A DNA stretch of 55,156 bases from Caballeronia telluris (lineage in GTDB: Bacteria; Pseudomonadota; Gammaproteobacteria; Burkholderiales; Burkholderiaceae), in the NCBI RefSeq assembly GCF_001544495.1, contig NZ_FCNZ02000029.1, positions 1 through 55,156 of the forward strand, given 5' to 3'. Below, piece by piece: positions 33,650-42,581 of this stretch. The position numbers and the translations under genes are program-made. Position 1 is the first letter of the stretch. The number at the start of each line of letters is the position of its first letter. The notes beneath the pieces were generated by a model that made no database searches, had not been told where the DNA came from, and was given only the letters and a program-made list of their open reading frames with translations.

Positions 33650-34270
33650 ATGTCTATCCCGTCACTGACTTATAGATGTACCGCTTGCGATTTATTGGGC
33701 TCTGATTTGGCTTTGCATCGTCCGAGATTTTATTTGCATTTCGAATCAGAGGTATTGATGCGCGCTACCATGGGTTGGTGTTATACATGCGCAAAACCCA
33801 CTGTAGTAGAGCGTTTTTTCGACGTTTTTGAAGTGAGGGAGCTACAAGAGAAGATATTAAGGGCTCGCACCAGACTCGCAGATGAAGCGCTAAATGCTTC
33901 CGCCAAATCGAATTGGTGGCAGCGAGAACAACGCGCGACGGATGCAATCACGTTGCTCGAAACGGAAATCGAGAATGCCACGAATACGTTGCGGCGCCTC
34001 CGGCACTTGGCTGCGATCTTCAACGAAAGAATCGCTGGTCCTCACTGTATTGAGTGCTTTTCTGAAGACTGGACCCCGCTTCCGCCCTCGTCAATCGACG
34101 CGGAATATTGTCCAGAAAGCGCCTCACCGGTAAAGCTTGGATTTCAGCATCCGGGTTGCGGAGGCGAAATCACGGTAGAAAACGACGTCAGATTCTTCAT
34201 GAAGTGGAAACCCCAATACTTCGACTTTGAGGGATTTCCGTTGAACACTCCGGTGACAAAAGAACAGTAA
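33650..34270 (+). CDS. hypothetical Cys-rich protein, AT-richer than its surroundings
   Basis: 206 aa, not recognised. Cys pairs CTAC (10-13), CYTC (44-47) and CIEC in the C-terminal half, plus HPGCGG near the end, suggest two or more zinc-ribbon-like sites. A central helical, possibly coiled-coil region (about 65-125, ELQEKILRARTRL, ITLLETEIENATNTL) lies between. The DNA uses many A/T-ending codons, unlike neighbours, and is an isolated single gene between ettA and ychF. No clear ribosome binding site. The pattern suggests recent acquisition; function unknown. Confidence 0.7.
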   Translation: MSIPSLTYRCTACDLLGSDLALHRPRFYLHFESEVLMRATMGWCYTCAKPTVVERFFDVFEVRELQEKILRARTRLADEALNASAKSNWWQREQRATDAITLLETEIENATNTLRRLRHLAAIFNERIAGPHCIECFSEDWTPLPPSSIDAEYCPESASPVKLGFQHPGCGGEITVENDVRFFMKWKPQYFDFEGFPLNTPVTKEQ

Positions 34271-34343
34271 CGCTTGGCTCGCGGGCGAGGCATCGACTTG
34301 CGTCGCCCTGGTCGAGCACTAGCGCCGAGTCTGCTCTCCTGCT

Positions 34344-35438
34344 TCACACATTAAACAAAAAGTTCATGACATCCCCGTCATGAACGACATATTCCTTCCC
34401 TTCAGCCCGCATTTTCCCTGCTTCCTTCGCGCCTTGTTCGCCCTTGAAAGCGATGTAGTCATCGAACGCGATCGTCTGCGCGCGAATAAACCCGCGTTCG
34501 AAGTCGGTGTGGATCGCGCCGGCCGCCTGAGGCGCCGTATCGCCGATATGAATCGTCCAGGCGCGCACTTCCTTCACGCCCGCCGTGAAATACGTGTGCA
34601 AACCGAGCAGCTTGAAACCCGCCCGAATCACGCGATTCAAACCCGGCTCTTCCATGCCGATATCGGCGAGAAATTCCTGCTTGTCGGCGTCGTCGAGATC
34701 GGCGATTTCCGCTTCGATCGCCGCGCACACCGCGACCACCGGCGCATTTTCCGATTCGGCATGCTTGCGCACCGCGTCCAGATACGGATTGTTCTCGAAT
34801 CCGTCTTCCTTCACGTTGGCGACGTACATCGTCGGCTTCGACGTGATCAGGCAGAACGGCTTGAGGAGCGCACGTTCGTCGTCCGAGAAATCGAGCGCGC
34901 GGACGGGCTTCGCCTGTTCCAGCTGCACGCGCACCTTCTCCAGCACGGCGACGAGCTTGGCCGCTTCCTTGTCGTTGCCCGATTTCGCGGCCTTCGAATA
35001 GCGCGTCAGCGACTTTTCGACCGTCGCCAGGTCGGCGAGCGCGAGTTCGGTGTTGATGACTTCGATGTCGTCGAGCGGATCGATCTTGTTCGCGACGTGG
35101 ATCACGTTCTCGTCTTCGAAACAGCGCACGACGTGCGTGATCGCGTCCGTCTCGCGGATGTTCGCGAGGAACTGGTTGCCGAGGCCTTCGCCCTTGCTCG
35201 CGCCGGCGACGAGGCCCGCGATATCGACGAATTCGACCACTGCCGGCAGGATGCGCTCCGGCTTGACGGTCTCGGCGAGCTTTTGCAGCCGCGCGTCCGG
35301 CACTTCGACCACGCCGACATTCGGCTCGATCGTGCAGAACGGATAGTTTTCGGCGGCGATGCCCGCCTTGGTCAAAGCATTGAAAAGTGTGGACTTGCCG
35401 ACGTTGGGCAAGCCGACGATGCCGCATTGGAGGCTCAT
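34344..35438 (-). CDS. ychF: redox-regulated ATPase YchF (OBG family)
   Basis: 364 aa, full length. P-loop GLPNVGKSTLF (8-18), DIAGLVAGASKGEGLGNQFL as the G3 region, and NVKE in place of the GTPase NKxD, which gives ATP preference in YchF/Ola1. A C-terminal TGS domain ends MNFLFNV. The protein associates with ribosomes and negatively regulates oxidative-stress defence in E. coli. AAGGA precedes the ATG at 35438. Confidence 0.96.
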   Translation of the reverse strand: MSLQCGIVGLPNVGKSTLFNALTKAGIAAENYPFCTIEPNVGVVEVPDARLQKLAETVKPERILPAVVEFVDIAGLVAGASKGEGLGNQFLANIRETDAITHVVRCFEDENVIHVANKIDPLDDIEVINTELALADLATVEKSLTRYSKAAKSGNDKEAAKLVAVLEKVRVQLEQAKPVRALDFSDDERALLKPFCLITSKPTMYVANVKEDGFENNPYLDAVRKHAESENAPVVAVCAAIEAEIADLDDADKQEFLADIGMEEPGLNRVIRAGFKLLGLHTYFTAGVKEVRAWTIHIGDTAPQAAGAIHTDFERGFIRAQTIAFDDYIAFKGEQGAKEAGKMRAEGKEYVVHDGDVMNFLFNV

Positions 35439-35653
35439 GGGATCCTTCGAACTGGTGAAACGGCGCGGGCCGCGTGGGTTTCGCTGGGCTTTGCGGCTGC
35501 TCGGGCGGCCCGGCGGCCGCGAGCAAGTGCGCAAAACGGGCGGCCACGTCGCGCGGCCGGACAAACCGCTATTGTACCGCCGCGCCCCGCCAGGCTGGGC
35601 GGCGCGCACCGCGCGCTCCCGACGCACCGCCAATCCTCCGCAACCCCCACGGC

Positions 35654-35659
35654 TATAAT
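35654..35659 (+). promoter_or_regulatory. consensus -10 box placed for a leaderless transcript
   Basis: TATAAT ends 6 bases before the ATG at 35666, so transcription would start at or next to the A of the start codon. No ribosome binding site can fit. The -35 region 17 bp upstream (CAATCC) is poor. Confidence 0.55.
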
Positions 35660-35665
35660 GCCCGG

Positions 35666-36838
35666 ATGACTTCCCATCCCAAGACTTTCCACGCGGTGGT
35701 CGTCGGCGGCGGGCTCGTCGGCAAGACGGCGGCGCTCGCGCTGACCCAGTCCGGCCTGCGCACCGCGCTCGTCGCCGCTCCCGCCGCGCCGCTGCCAGCC
35801 GGCGCGGCGTTCGATTCGCGCATCTACGCGCTGTCGTCGAGTTCGGAGACGCTGCTCGAACGGCTGCGCGTCTGGCAGGCGCTCGACCGCTCGCGTTTGG
35901 GTCCCGTATTCGACATGCGCGTCTTCGGCGACGCCCACGCCGAACTGCATTTCTCCGCGTTCCAGGCGTCGGTGCCGCAGCTTGCGTGGATCGTGGAATC
36001 GTCGTTGATCGAAACCGCGCTCGATACCGCGTTGCGCTTCCAGCCGAATCTCTCGTGGTTCGAGTCGCGTGGGCAGGGCATGACCGTCCACGACGACGCC
36101 GCTCACGTCACGCTGTCGAGCGGCGAAACGCTTGCGACGGACCTGATCGTCGGCGCGGACGGCGCGCATTCGTGGGTCCGCGCGCAAATGGGTTCGAAGG
36201 CGACGCGGCGCGATTACCGGCAGACGGGCGTCGTCGCGAACTTCAAGGCCGAAAAGCCGCATGGCGAAACCGCCTACCAGTGGTTCAGGGAGTCGGAAAT
36301 CATCGCGCTCCTGCCGCTGCCGGGCGATCACGTTTCGCTCGTCTGGTCGGCGCGCACCGAACACGCCGACGAACTCCTGAAGCTCGATCCGGCGCAGCTT
36401 GCGGCGGAAGTCGAGCGTGTCACGCAGAACACGCTCGGCACGCTCGAATGCGTCACGCCCGCGCAGGGCTTTCCGCTCGCGCTGCAATCCGTCGACCGGT
36501 TGGTGGCGCCGCGCGTGGCGCTCGTCGGCGACGCCGCGCATCTGATTCACCCGCTCTGCGGGCAGGGCATGAACCTCGGTCTGCGGGATGTCGCGGCGCT
36601 CGCGGAAGTTATCGCGAACAAGGAGCCGTTCCGCGATCTCGGCGATCCGGTGCTGTTGCGCCGTTACGAACGCGCGCGTCGCGAGGACATTCAAAAGCTC
36701 GTGATCGCCACCGACGGCCTGCATAAACTCTTCTCCGTACCCGGCACGTTCGCGCGGGCGGTGCGCAATACGGGCATGGCGCTCGTCGGCGCGCAGCCGT
36801 TCGTGAAGCGCTGGCTGGTGTCGGCGGCACTCGGATAA
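35666..36838 (+). CDS. UbiH/UbiF-family FAD monooxygenase
   Basis: 390 aa. FAD-binding VVVGGGLVGKTAALAL (11-26), the DG motif DLIVGADGAHSWVRAQ near residue 165, and LVGDAAHLIHPLCGQGMNLGLRD near 288-310 define the aromatic hydroxylase family acting on the ubiquinone ring. Which ring position it hydroxylates cannot be told. A TATAAT box lies 6 bases before the ATG, suggesting a leaderless mRNA. dsbC follows 55 bases later on the same strand. Confidence 0.9.
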   Translation: MTSHPKTFHAVVVGGGLVGKTAALALTQSGLRTALVAAPAAPLPAGAAFDSRIYALSSSSETLLERLRVWQALDRSRLGPVFDMRVFGDAHAELHFSAFQASVPQLAWIVESSLIETALDTALRFQPNLSWFESRGQGMTVHDDAAHVTLSSGETLATDLIVGADGAHSWVRAQMGSKATRRDYRQTGVVANFKAEKPHGETAYQWFRESEIIALLPLPGDHVSLVWSARTEHADELLKLDPAQLAAEVERVTQNTLGTLECVTPAQGFPLALQSVDRLVAPRVALVGDAAHLIHPLCGQGMNLGLRDVAALAEVIANKEPFRDLGDPVLLRRYERARREDIQKLVIATDGLHKLFSVPGTFARAVRNTGMALVGAQPFVKRWLVSAALG

Positions 36839-36893
36839 TCACCGGCGCGAGCCCGCCGCTCGCCCGAACTACGCGGGAATCACAGGAATTCGC

Positions 36894-37622
36894 ATGAAAA
36901 ACACTCTTCGTTCGGCCGTCGCCGCAGCCGCCATGCTCGGCGCGATCTTCGGGATCGGCTGCTCGGCGCAGGCCGACCAGACCACCGACAAGCTCAAGTC
37001 CACGCTGCAAGAGCGCATGGGGGACGCCACGATCAAGAGCATCGAGAAATCGCCGATTCCGGGGCTCTACGAGGTGAACCTCGGCTCGCAGATCATCTAT
37101 TCCGATGCGACCGGCAATTACGTGCTGCTCGGCGATCTCGTCGATACGCGCTCGCGCGCGAATCTGACCGACGCGCGTCTCGCGGAAACCAACAAGATCG
37201 ACTTCGCGAAGCTGCCGTTCGAGAACGCGGTGAAAGTGGTGAAGGGCAACGGCAGCCGCAAGATCGCCGTGTTCTCCGACCCGAACTGCCCGTATTGCAA
37301 GCAGCTCGAAACCACGCTGAAGGGCTTCGACAACGTGACGGTCTATACCTTCCTCTATCCGGTGCTGTCGCCGGATTCGACGACGAAGTCGAAGTCGATC
37401 TGGTGCGCGAAGGACCGCGCGGTGGCGTGGGAAAGCTGGATGCTCGACCACAAGACGCCGGCGCTCGCGAGCTGCGACACTGCCGCGATCGACAAGAACC
37501 TGAAGCTCGGTCAGTCGATGAACGTCACCGGCACGCCGACCGTCTTCCTCGCCGACGGCCGCCGCCTGCCGGGCGCCGTGCCGGCCGACCGGCTGGAAAA
37601 GGAACTGTCGGCGGTTCGCTGA
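36894..37622 (+). CDS. dsbC: thiol:disulfide isomerase DsbC/DsbG family
   Basis: 242 aa. A signal peptide (about residues 1-27, cleavage after AQA) targets it to the periplasm. An N-terminal dimerisation domain (about 28-85) joins a thioredoxin fold with CPYC (132-135), the DsbC-like active site, and the cis-Pro loop GTPTVFL. A second Cys pair (SIWC, ASC) matches the structural disulfide of DsbC. It rearranges wrong disulfides in secreted proteins, usually kept reduced by DsbD. Confidence 0.93.
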   Translation: MKNTLRSAVAAAAMLGAIFGIGCSAQADQTTDKLKSTLQERMGDATIKSIEKSPIPGLYEVNLGSQIIYSDATGNYVLLGDLVDTRSRANLTDARLAETNKIDFAKLPFENAVKVVKGNGSRKIAVFSDPNCPYCKQLETTLKGFDNVTVYTFLYPVLSPDSTTKSKSIWCAKDRAVAWESWMLDHKTPALASCDTAAIDKNLKLGQSMNVTGTPTVFLADGRRLPGAVPADRLEKELSAVR

Positions 37623-37733
37623 GTTCCGCCAGCACGTAGACGAGAGGCGCGACGAGCGCCTCTTCTGATTTCTGGCCGATGACAAGGCCCGGCGTCATCT
37701 GAAGCGCGCCGCAAGAAAAACAAGGACAGCACC

Positions 37734-39533
37734 ATGAATCCGATTCAGTACACCATCGTTCCGAAGAATCCCGGCGCGCATCTGTTCGAAGTGACGCTGA
37801 CCGTCGCCGTTCCCGACCCCGCCGGGCAGCGCTTCATGCTGCCGGTGTGGATTCCGGGCAGCTACATGATCCGCGAGTTCGCGCGCAACATCGTGACCTT
37901 GCAGGCGTTCAACGCGGCGGGCCGCAAGATCGCGATCGAGAAAATAGACAAGCACGCGTGGCAAGCCGCGCCGCACGACGGCCCGATGACGCTGCGCTAT
38001 GAGGTGTACGGCTGGGACATGTCGGTGCGCGCGGCGCATCTCGACGACACCGTCGGCTTCTTCAACGGCACGAGCGTGTTTCTGGCGGTCGAAGGTCAGG
38101 CCGATGCGCCGTGTATCGTCGATATTCAGGCGCCGCAGGGCGCGGCGTATCGCAACTGGCGCGTCGCAACCGCGCTGCCGGAAGCGCGCGGCACGAAGCG
38201 CTACGGCTTCGGCGCGTATCAGGCGCAAAACTACGACGAGCTGATCGACCATCCGGTGACGCTCGGTGAATTCGCGCTCGGCAGCTTCAGCGCGCATGGC
38301 GTCAAGCACGACATCGTGATTTCGGGCCGCGTCGTCGGTCTCGACATGAACCGGCTCGCCGTGGACCTGAAGCGCGTCTGCGAGGCGCAGATCGCGCTCT
38401 TCGAGCCGCGCACGAAGAAGGCGCCGGTCGATCGCTATGTGTTCATGACGGTCGCCGTCAGCGATGGTTACGGCGGGCTGGAGCATCGCGCTTCCACCGC
38501 GCTCATCTGCAATCGCGGTGATCTGCCGGTGCTCGGCCGCGCGGAAATGACCGACGGTTATCGCACGTATCTTGGCCTCTGCAGCCACGAGTATTTCCAC
38601 ACCTGGAACGTAAAGCGCATCAAGCCGGCGGCGTTCGCGCCGTACGATTTGTCGCAGGAGAATTACACGTCGCTGCTGTGGCTCTTCGAGGGCTTCACGT
38701 CCTACTACGACGACCTGATGCTCGTGCGCAGCGGCCTCATCAGCGCGAGCGACTACTTCTCGCTAGTCGGCAAGACGATCGGCGGCGTGCTGCGCGGCAG
38801 CGGCCGTCTCAAGCAGACGGTCGCGCAAAGCTCGTTCGACGCCTGGATCAAGTACTACCGCGCCGACGAAAATTCGCCGAACGCCATCGTCAGCTATTAC
38901 CAGAAAGGCTCGCTCGTCGCGCTCGCGTTCGATCTGTCGATCCGCGCGCAAACGGGCAACCGCAAATCACTCGACGACGTCATGCGCCTGCTCTGGCAAC
39001 GCTACGGGCGCGACTTCTATCACGGCAAGCTGCGCGGCGTCGAGGAATCGGAGGTCGAGGCACTCTTTGCCGAAGCGACCGGCGCCGATCTGCGCAAGCT
39101 CTTCCGCGAAGGCGTCCACGGCACGCGCGATTTGCCGCTCGAAGGGCTCTTCGAGCCGTTCGGCATCGCGCTCGCGCCTGAGCCCGCGACCAACGGCACG
39201 GCCGGCAAGCCGTCGCTCGGCGCGCGCGTGCGCGGCGGCGCGGACTGCGTGCTGGCGGTCGTCCACGACGGCGGCGCGGCGCAGAAAGCGGGTTTGTCGG
39301 CGGGCGACGTGCTGGTGGCAATCGACGGCCTGCGCGTCACCGGCTCCAACCTCGACGCGTTGCTCGCGCGCTATCTGCCCGGCGCGAAGGTCGAAGTGCA
39401 CGCGTTCCGCCGCGACGAACTGCGCCGCACGGAGCTGAAACTCGACGCGCCCGAAGTCACGCGCTACACGCTGACCGCGAGCGACGGCCGCGGCCCGGGC
39501 AAGCAATGGCGGGAGCGCTGGATGAAAGGCTGA
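37734..39533 (+). CDS. M61-family metallopeptidase (glycyl aminopeptidase type) with PDZ domain
   Basis: 599 aa. Zinc motif HEYFH (about 284-288) in LCSHEYFHTWNVKRIKP with the third ligand Glu in LWLFEGFTSYYDD is the M61 signature. A C-terminal PDZ domain spans about 475-560 (GLSAGDVLVAIDGLRV). No signal peptide is evident, so a cytoplasmic site is likely. It follows dsbC by 111 bases. Substrate specificity for N-terminal Gly or Ala is known for the family and inferred here. Confidence 0.92.
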   Translation: MNPIQYTIVPKNPGAHLFEVTLTVAVPDPAGQRFMLPVWIPGSYMIREFARNIVTLQAFNAAGRKIAIEKIDKHAWQAAPHDGPMTLRYEVYGWDMSVRAAHLDDTVGFFNGTSVFLAVEGQADAPCIVDIQAPQGAAYRNWRVATALPEARGTKRYGFGAYQAQNYDELIDHPVTLGEFALGSFSAHGVKHDIVISGRVVGLDMNRLAVDLKRVCEAQIALFEPRTKKAPVDRYVFMTVAVSDGYGGLEHRASTALICNRGDLPVLGRAEMTDGYRTYLGLCSHEYFHTWNVKRIKPAAFAPYDLSQENYTSLLWLFEGFTSYYDDLMLVRSGLISASDYFSLVGKTIGGVLRGSGRLKQTVAQSSFDAWIKYYRADENSPNAIVSYYQKGSLVALAFDLSIRAQTGNRKSLDDVMRLLWQRYGRDFYHGKLRGVEESEVEALFAEATGADLRKLFREGVHGTRDLPLEGLFEPFGIALAPEPATNGTAGKPSLGARVRGGADCVLAVVHDGGAAQKAGLSAGDVLVAIDGLRVTGSNLDALLARYLPGAKVEVHAFRRDELRRTELKLDAPEVTRYTLTASDGRGPGKQWRERWMKG

Positions 39534-39681
39534 GCCGGAGACCGCGCGAAGGCGGATTGTTCCACCACTGCAACAATCCGTCATGAGCGCGCAGCTTGTT
39601 CCGGTCGTCTGAAAAAAGAAGAATGCATCCTGTCCGAGCGCAAACGGCGCCCGAAACCCAAACGTAGGACCAGGAGCCATC

Positions 39682-40278
39682 ATGACGACCATTCTGCAAA
39701 TCAATTCCGCCGCCCGTTCGCAAGGCGCCCAATCGACGCTGCTCGCCGACGAACTGACCGCAAAACTGCAACAAGCGAATCCGGGCTCGAAGACGGTTGT
39801 GCGCAACCTGCTCGCCGACAACCTGCCGCATCTCGACGACGCCACGCTCGGCGCGTTCTTCACGCCCGCCGACAAGCGCACCGCCGAGCAAGCCGCGATC
39901 AACGCGAAAAGCGAAGCGCTGATCGCTGAACTGCAAGCGGCGGATGTCGTCGTGATCGCGGCGCCGCTCTACAACTTCGGCATTTCGTCGCAACTGAAGA
40001 CGTACTTCGACTGGATCGCGCGCGCTGGCATCACGTTCCAGTACACGGCGAACGGTCCGGAAGGTCTGGTCAAGGGCAAGAAGGTATTCGTCGTGTCGGC
40101 TCGCGGCGGCAAGTACGCCGGCACGCCGCACGATTCGCAGACGCCGTATCTCAAGTCGTTCCTCGGCTTCCTCGGCATGACCGACGTGAGCTTCATCTAC
40201 GCCGAAGGCCTGGCGATGGGCCCGGAAGTCGCGGGCGCCGCGCTCGCGAGCGCGCGTGAGGCGATCGCCGCGGTGTGA
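39682..40278 (+). CDS. azoR: FMN-dependent NADH-azoreductase
   Basis: 198 aa, flavodoxin-like fold of the AzoR family. The FMN phosphate loop INSAARSQGAQS (7-18), APLYNFGISSQLKTYFDWIARAGITF (about 94-119) and VVSARGGKY are family hallmarks. It reduces azo dyes and quinones by two electrons with NADH and probably protects against thiol or quinone stress. AGGAG precedes the ATG. Monocistronic, ending at a strong bidirectional terminator. Confidence 0.94.
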   Translation: MTTILQINSAARSQGAQSTLLADELTAKLQQANPGSKTVVRNLLADNLPHLDDATLGAFFTPADKRTAEQAAINAKSEALIAELQAADVVVIAAPLYNFGISSQLKTYFDWIARAGITFQYTANGPEGLVKGKKVFVVSARGGKYAGTPHDSQTPYLKSFLGFLGMTDVSFIYAEGLAMGPEVAGAALASAREAIAAV

Positions 40279-40287
40279 GTGTTTCGC

Positions 40288-40307
40288 GCGATGTGATGCG
40301 ATGTGAT
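40288..40307 (+). repeat. tandem 10-bp repeat after azoR
   Basis: GCGATGTGAT occurs twice in perfect tandem just past the azoR stop codon and before the terminator. No function is evident; replication slippage is the simplest origin. Confidence 0.6.
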
Positions 40308-40310
40308 GTG

Positions 40311-40348
40311 AAAAACCCGCCGGGTCTTCGACCTCGGCGGGTTTTTTT
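40311..40348. terminator. bidirectional rho-independent terminator
   Basis: CCCGCCG (40316-40322) pairs with CGGCGGG (40335-40341); inner GGTC and GACC extend the stem. A5 on the left and T7 on the right serve azoR (plus) and ung (minus). The ung stop codon lies inside the right-hand T/A tract. Confidence 0.93.
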
Positions 40349-41114
40349 ACGTCTGAGCGGACCGTTGCGGATCGTCGGGGAGACGCCAGTCGATCGGCTT
40401 GCGGCCGTGTTTCGCGAGATAGTCGTTCGCCATCGCGAAGTGCCCGCAGCCGAGAAATCCGCGATGCGCCGACAGCGGCGAAGGATGCGGCGCTTCCAGC
40501 ACGCAATGCGCCTTGCCTGTCCCCGCGATCAGCGCGCGCTTCGCCTGCGCGTGCGCGCCCCACAGCATGAAGACGAGGCCGTCGTGACGCATCGCGAGTT
40601 CGTGGATCAGCGTGTCGGTGCATTGCTCCCAGCCGCGCTTGGCATGGCTGCCCGCTTTGTCGCGCTCGACGGTCAGCGACGTGTTGAGCAGCAGCACGCC
40701 TTGCTTCGCCCACGAATCGAGACAGCCGTGCTTCGGCGCGTCGAAACCGAGGCTCGCGTTGATTTCCTTGAAGATATTGCGCAGCGACGGCGGCGGCCGC
40801 ACCGGCGACGGCACCGAAAACGCGAGTCCGTGAGCCTGCGGCGCGCCGCGATCTTCACCGTGATACGGGTCTTGGCCGAGAATCACGACCTTCACGTCTT
40901 CCGGATTCGTGAGACGCAATGCGCGAAACACGTCGGCGGGATAGACGGTCTTGCCGGCGGCGCGCTCCGCATCGACGAACGCGCAGAGCGCCGCGTAACG
41001 ACTGCTTTCGATGAACGGTTTCAGATGCCGGCGCCAGTCGGCGGGCAAGGCGTCGAACTGGCTTTCCAGCGTGGCCGTGGTTTGAGGGACGTCGAAGAGC
41101 GCGGTCTGGTTCAT
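40347..41114 (-). CDS. ung: uracil-DNA glycosylase
   Basis: 255 aa. Removes uracil from DNA. The water-activating motif GQDPYHG (80-86, Asp82), the uracil pocket LLLNTSLTVE and the minor-groove loop HPSPLSAHRGF near 211-221 are intact. Its ATG overlaps the stop of the CYTH gene (ATGA, 41111-41114), so it is translationally coupled and forms the last gene of the trpEGDC-CYTH-ung run. Confidence 0.97.
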   Translation of the reverse strand: MNQTALFDVPQTTATLESQFDALPADWRRHLKPFIESSRYAALCAFVDAERAAGKTVYPADVFRALRLTNPEDVKVVILGQDPYHGEDRGAPQAHGLAFSVPSPVRPPPSLRNIFKEINASLGFDAPKHGCLDSWAKQGVLLLNTSLTVERDKAGSHAKRGWEQCTDTLIHELAMRHDGLVFMLWGAHAQAKRALIAGTGKAHCVLEAPHPSPLSAHRGFLGCGHFAMANDYLAKHGRKPIDWRLPDDPQRSAQT

Positions 41115-41767
41115 TTCGCGGCGCCCGTCGAGTCGTCCCGAGTCTGCGCGCGCAGTCGATAGCCGCGTTCGGCCTTGCTGACGTCGTCCGGATCCAGATC
41201 GGGGAACGCGCCGCGCAGCTCCGCCGAAAGTGTCGAAAGCGCGCTTTCGTCGCCGGATTTCAGTTCCAGCTCGACTTCGCTGATCGCGGTCTTGCGCGTT
41301 TCGCCGTCGACTTCCGCGCTGACCTCGCCGAGATCCAGCGCGGCTTCGATCATCGCGCCGTCGTGCTCGATGTCCCAGTAGACGCGCGTAAAGTCCGTCC
41401 GGAACACGGCGATCAGTTCCGGCGCCGCCTGGCGCAACGCGTCGCGCGCGTGCTCGTCGCCGCATGCGTTAAGGATCGCATCGACGTCGAGCGCTTCGCC
41501 CGCGACCGGCATTTCCCACTCGAAGCGGCTGTGCAATCCCGCCTTTGACTGACCGACGGTCTTGTACGTCTGCAACCACTGTTGCGGCGTGCGCCGCAGC
41601 CGCAGCGCGCTTTTCGCCTTCGCGAGCATGAGCTCGGGCGTGTCGAAATAGACGTTCGCCAGCGCGATGCTCGTACCTTCGCGCCCGGTGCGTTCGGTGA
41701 AGAAGCGCGCGGCGTCGTTGTGCTGCGACGCCGGCAACGCCAGCTTGATCTCTCGTTCGATGCCCAA
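41111..41767 (-). CDS. CYTH-domain protein (triphosphate tunnel metalloenzyme)
   Basis: 218 aa. The ExExK signature is at residues 4-8 (EREIK), and charged strands follow (ALRLRRTPQQWLQTYK, SEVELELKSG) as expected for a tunnel that binds triphosphate and metal. Family members hydrolyse inorganic triphosphate, thiamine triphosphate or cAMP precursors. There is no CHAD domain. No ATG or GTG is available near the domain start; a TTG at 41767, 17 nt after the trpC stop, with GGA upstream is the likely start. Its stop overlaps the ung ATG. Confidence 0.85.
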   Translation of the reverse strand: MGIEREIKLALPASQHNDAARFFTERTGREGTSIALANVYFDTPELMLAKAKSALRLRRTPQQWLQTYKTVGQSKAGLHSRFEWEMPVAGEALDVDAILNACGDEHARDALRQAAPELIAVFRTDFTRVYWDIEHDGAMIEAALDLGEVSAEVDGETRKTAISEVELELKSGDESALSTLSAELRGAFPDLDPDDVSKAERGYRLRAQTRDDSTGAAK

Positions 41768-41784
41768 AGTGACGTCCGCGAAAG

Positions 41785-42570
41785 TTAGAAGAACATGCGC
41801 GCGAGTTCGGTGCCCGGCTCGTCGGCGCGCATGAACGCCTCGCCGACGAGGAACGTATGCACGTCCATCGCGCGCAGCCGCTCGACATCGACGCGGCTCA
41901 TGATGCCCGATTCCGTCACGACGATCCGGTCGTCGGGAATCGCTTCGAGCATGCCGATGGTCGTTTCGATCGACGTCTCGAACGTGCGCAGGTTGCGGTT
42001 GTTGATGCCGATCAGCGGCGTCTTGAGCGTGAGCGCCTGGCGCAGTTCCTCGGCGTCGTGGACTTCGACGAGCACCGCGAGCCCGAGCGAGTGCGCGTAG
42101 GCTTCGAGGTCCTGCATCTTCGGGAGTTCGAGCGCCGCCGCGATCAGCAGGATGCAGTCGGCGCCCATCGCGCGCGCTTCCATGATCTGATACGGATCGA
42201 TGATGAAGTCCTTGCGCAGCACGGGCAGGCTGCAGGCGGCGCGCGCTTCTTCCAGATACGCGACGCTGCCTTTGAAAAACTGCACGTCGGTCAGCACGGA
42301 AAGGCACGCGGCGCCGCCTTTTTCGTATGAGCGGGCGATGTCGGCGGGCACGAAGTCCTCGCGCAGCACGCCCTTCGACGGGCTCGCTTTCTTCACCTCG
42401 GCGATGATCGCGGGCTTGCCTTCGGCGTGCTTTGCCCGCAACGCGCCGACGAAATCGCGATGGTCGCGCGCGCTCGCTTCGAGACGCAATTCCTCGAGCG
42501 GCGCGCTCGCGAGCGCTGCGAGAATTTCTTCGCGTTTGACCGCGATGATGCGGTCGAGAATGTCGCTCAT
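41785..42570 (-). CDS. trpC: indole-3-glycerol-phosphate synthase
   Basis: 261 aa, monofunctional TrpC. Closes the indole ring from CdRP. Conserved AIIAEVKKASPSKG near residues 54-67, RKDFIIDPYQI, LIGINNRNL and VTESGI are all intact in a TIM barrel. GGGA precedes the ATG. It starts 11 nt after the trpD stop, in the same operon. Confidence 0.97.
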   Translation of the reverse strand: MSDILDRIIAVKREEILAALASAPLEELRLEASARDHRDFVGALRAKHAEGKPAIIAEVKKASPSKGVLREDFVPADIARSYEKGGAACLSVLTDVQFFKGSVAYLEEARAACSLPVLRKDFIIDPYQIMEARAMGADCILLIAAALELPKMQDLEAYAHSLGLAVLVEVHDAEELRQALTLKTPLIGINNRNLRTFETSIETTIGMLEAIPDDRIVVTESGIMSRVDVERLRAMDVHTFLVGEAFMRADEPGTELARMFF

Positions 42571-42581
42571 GGTTTATCCCG

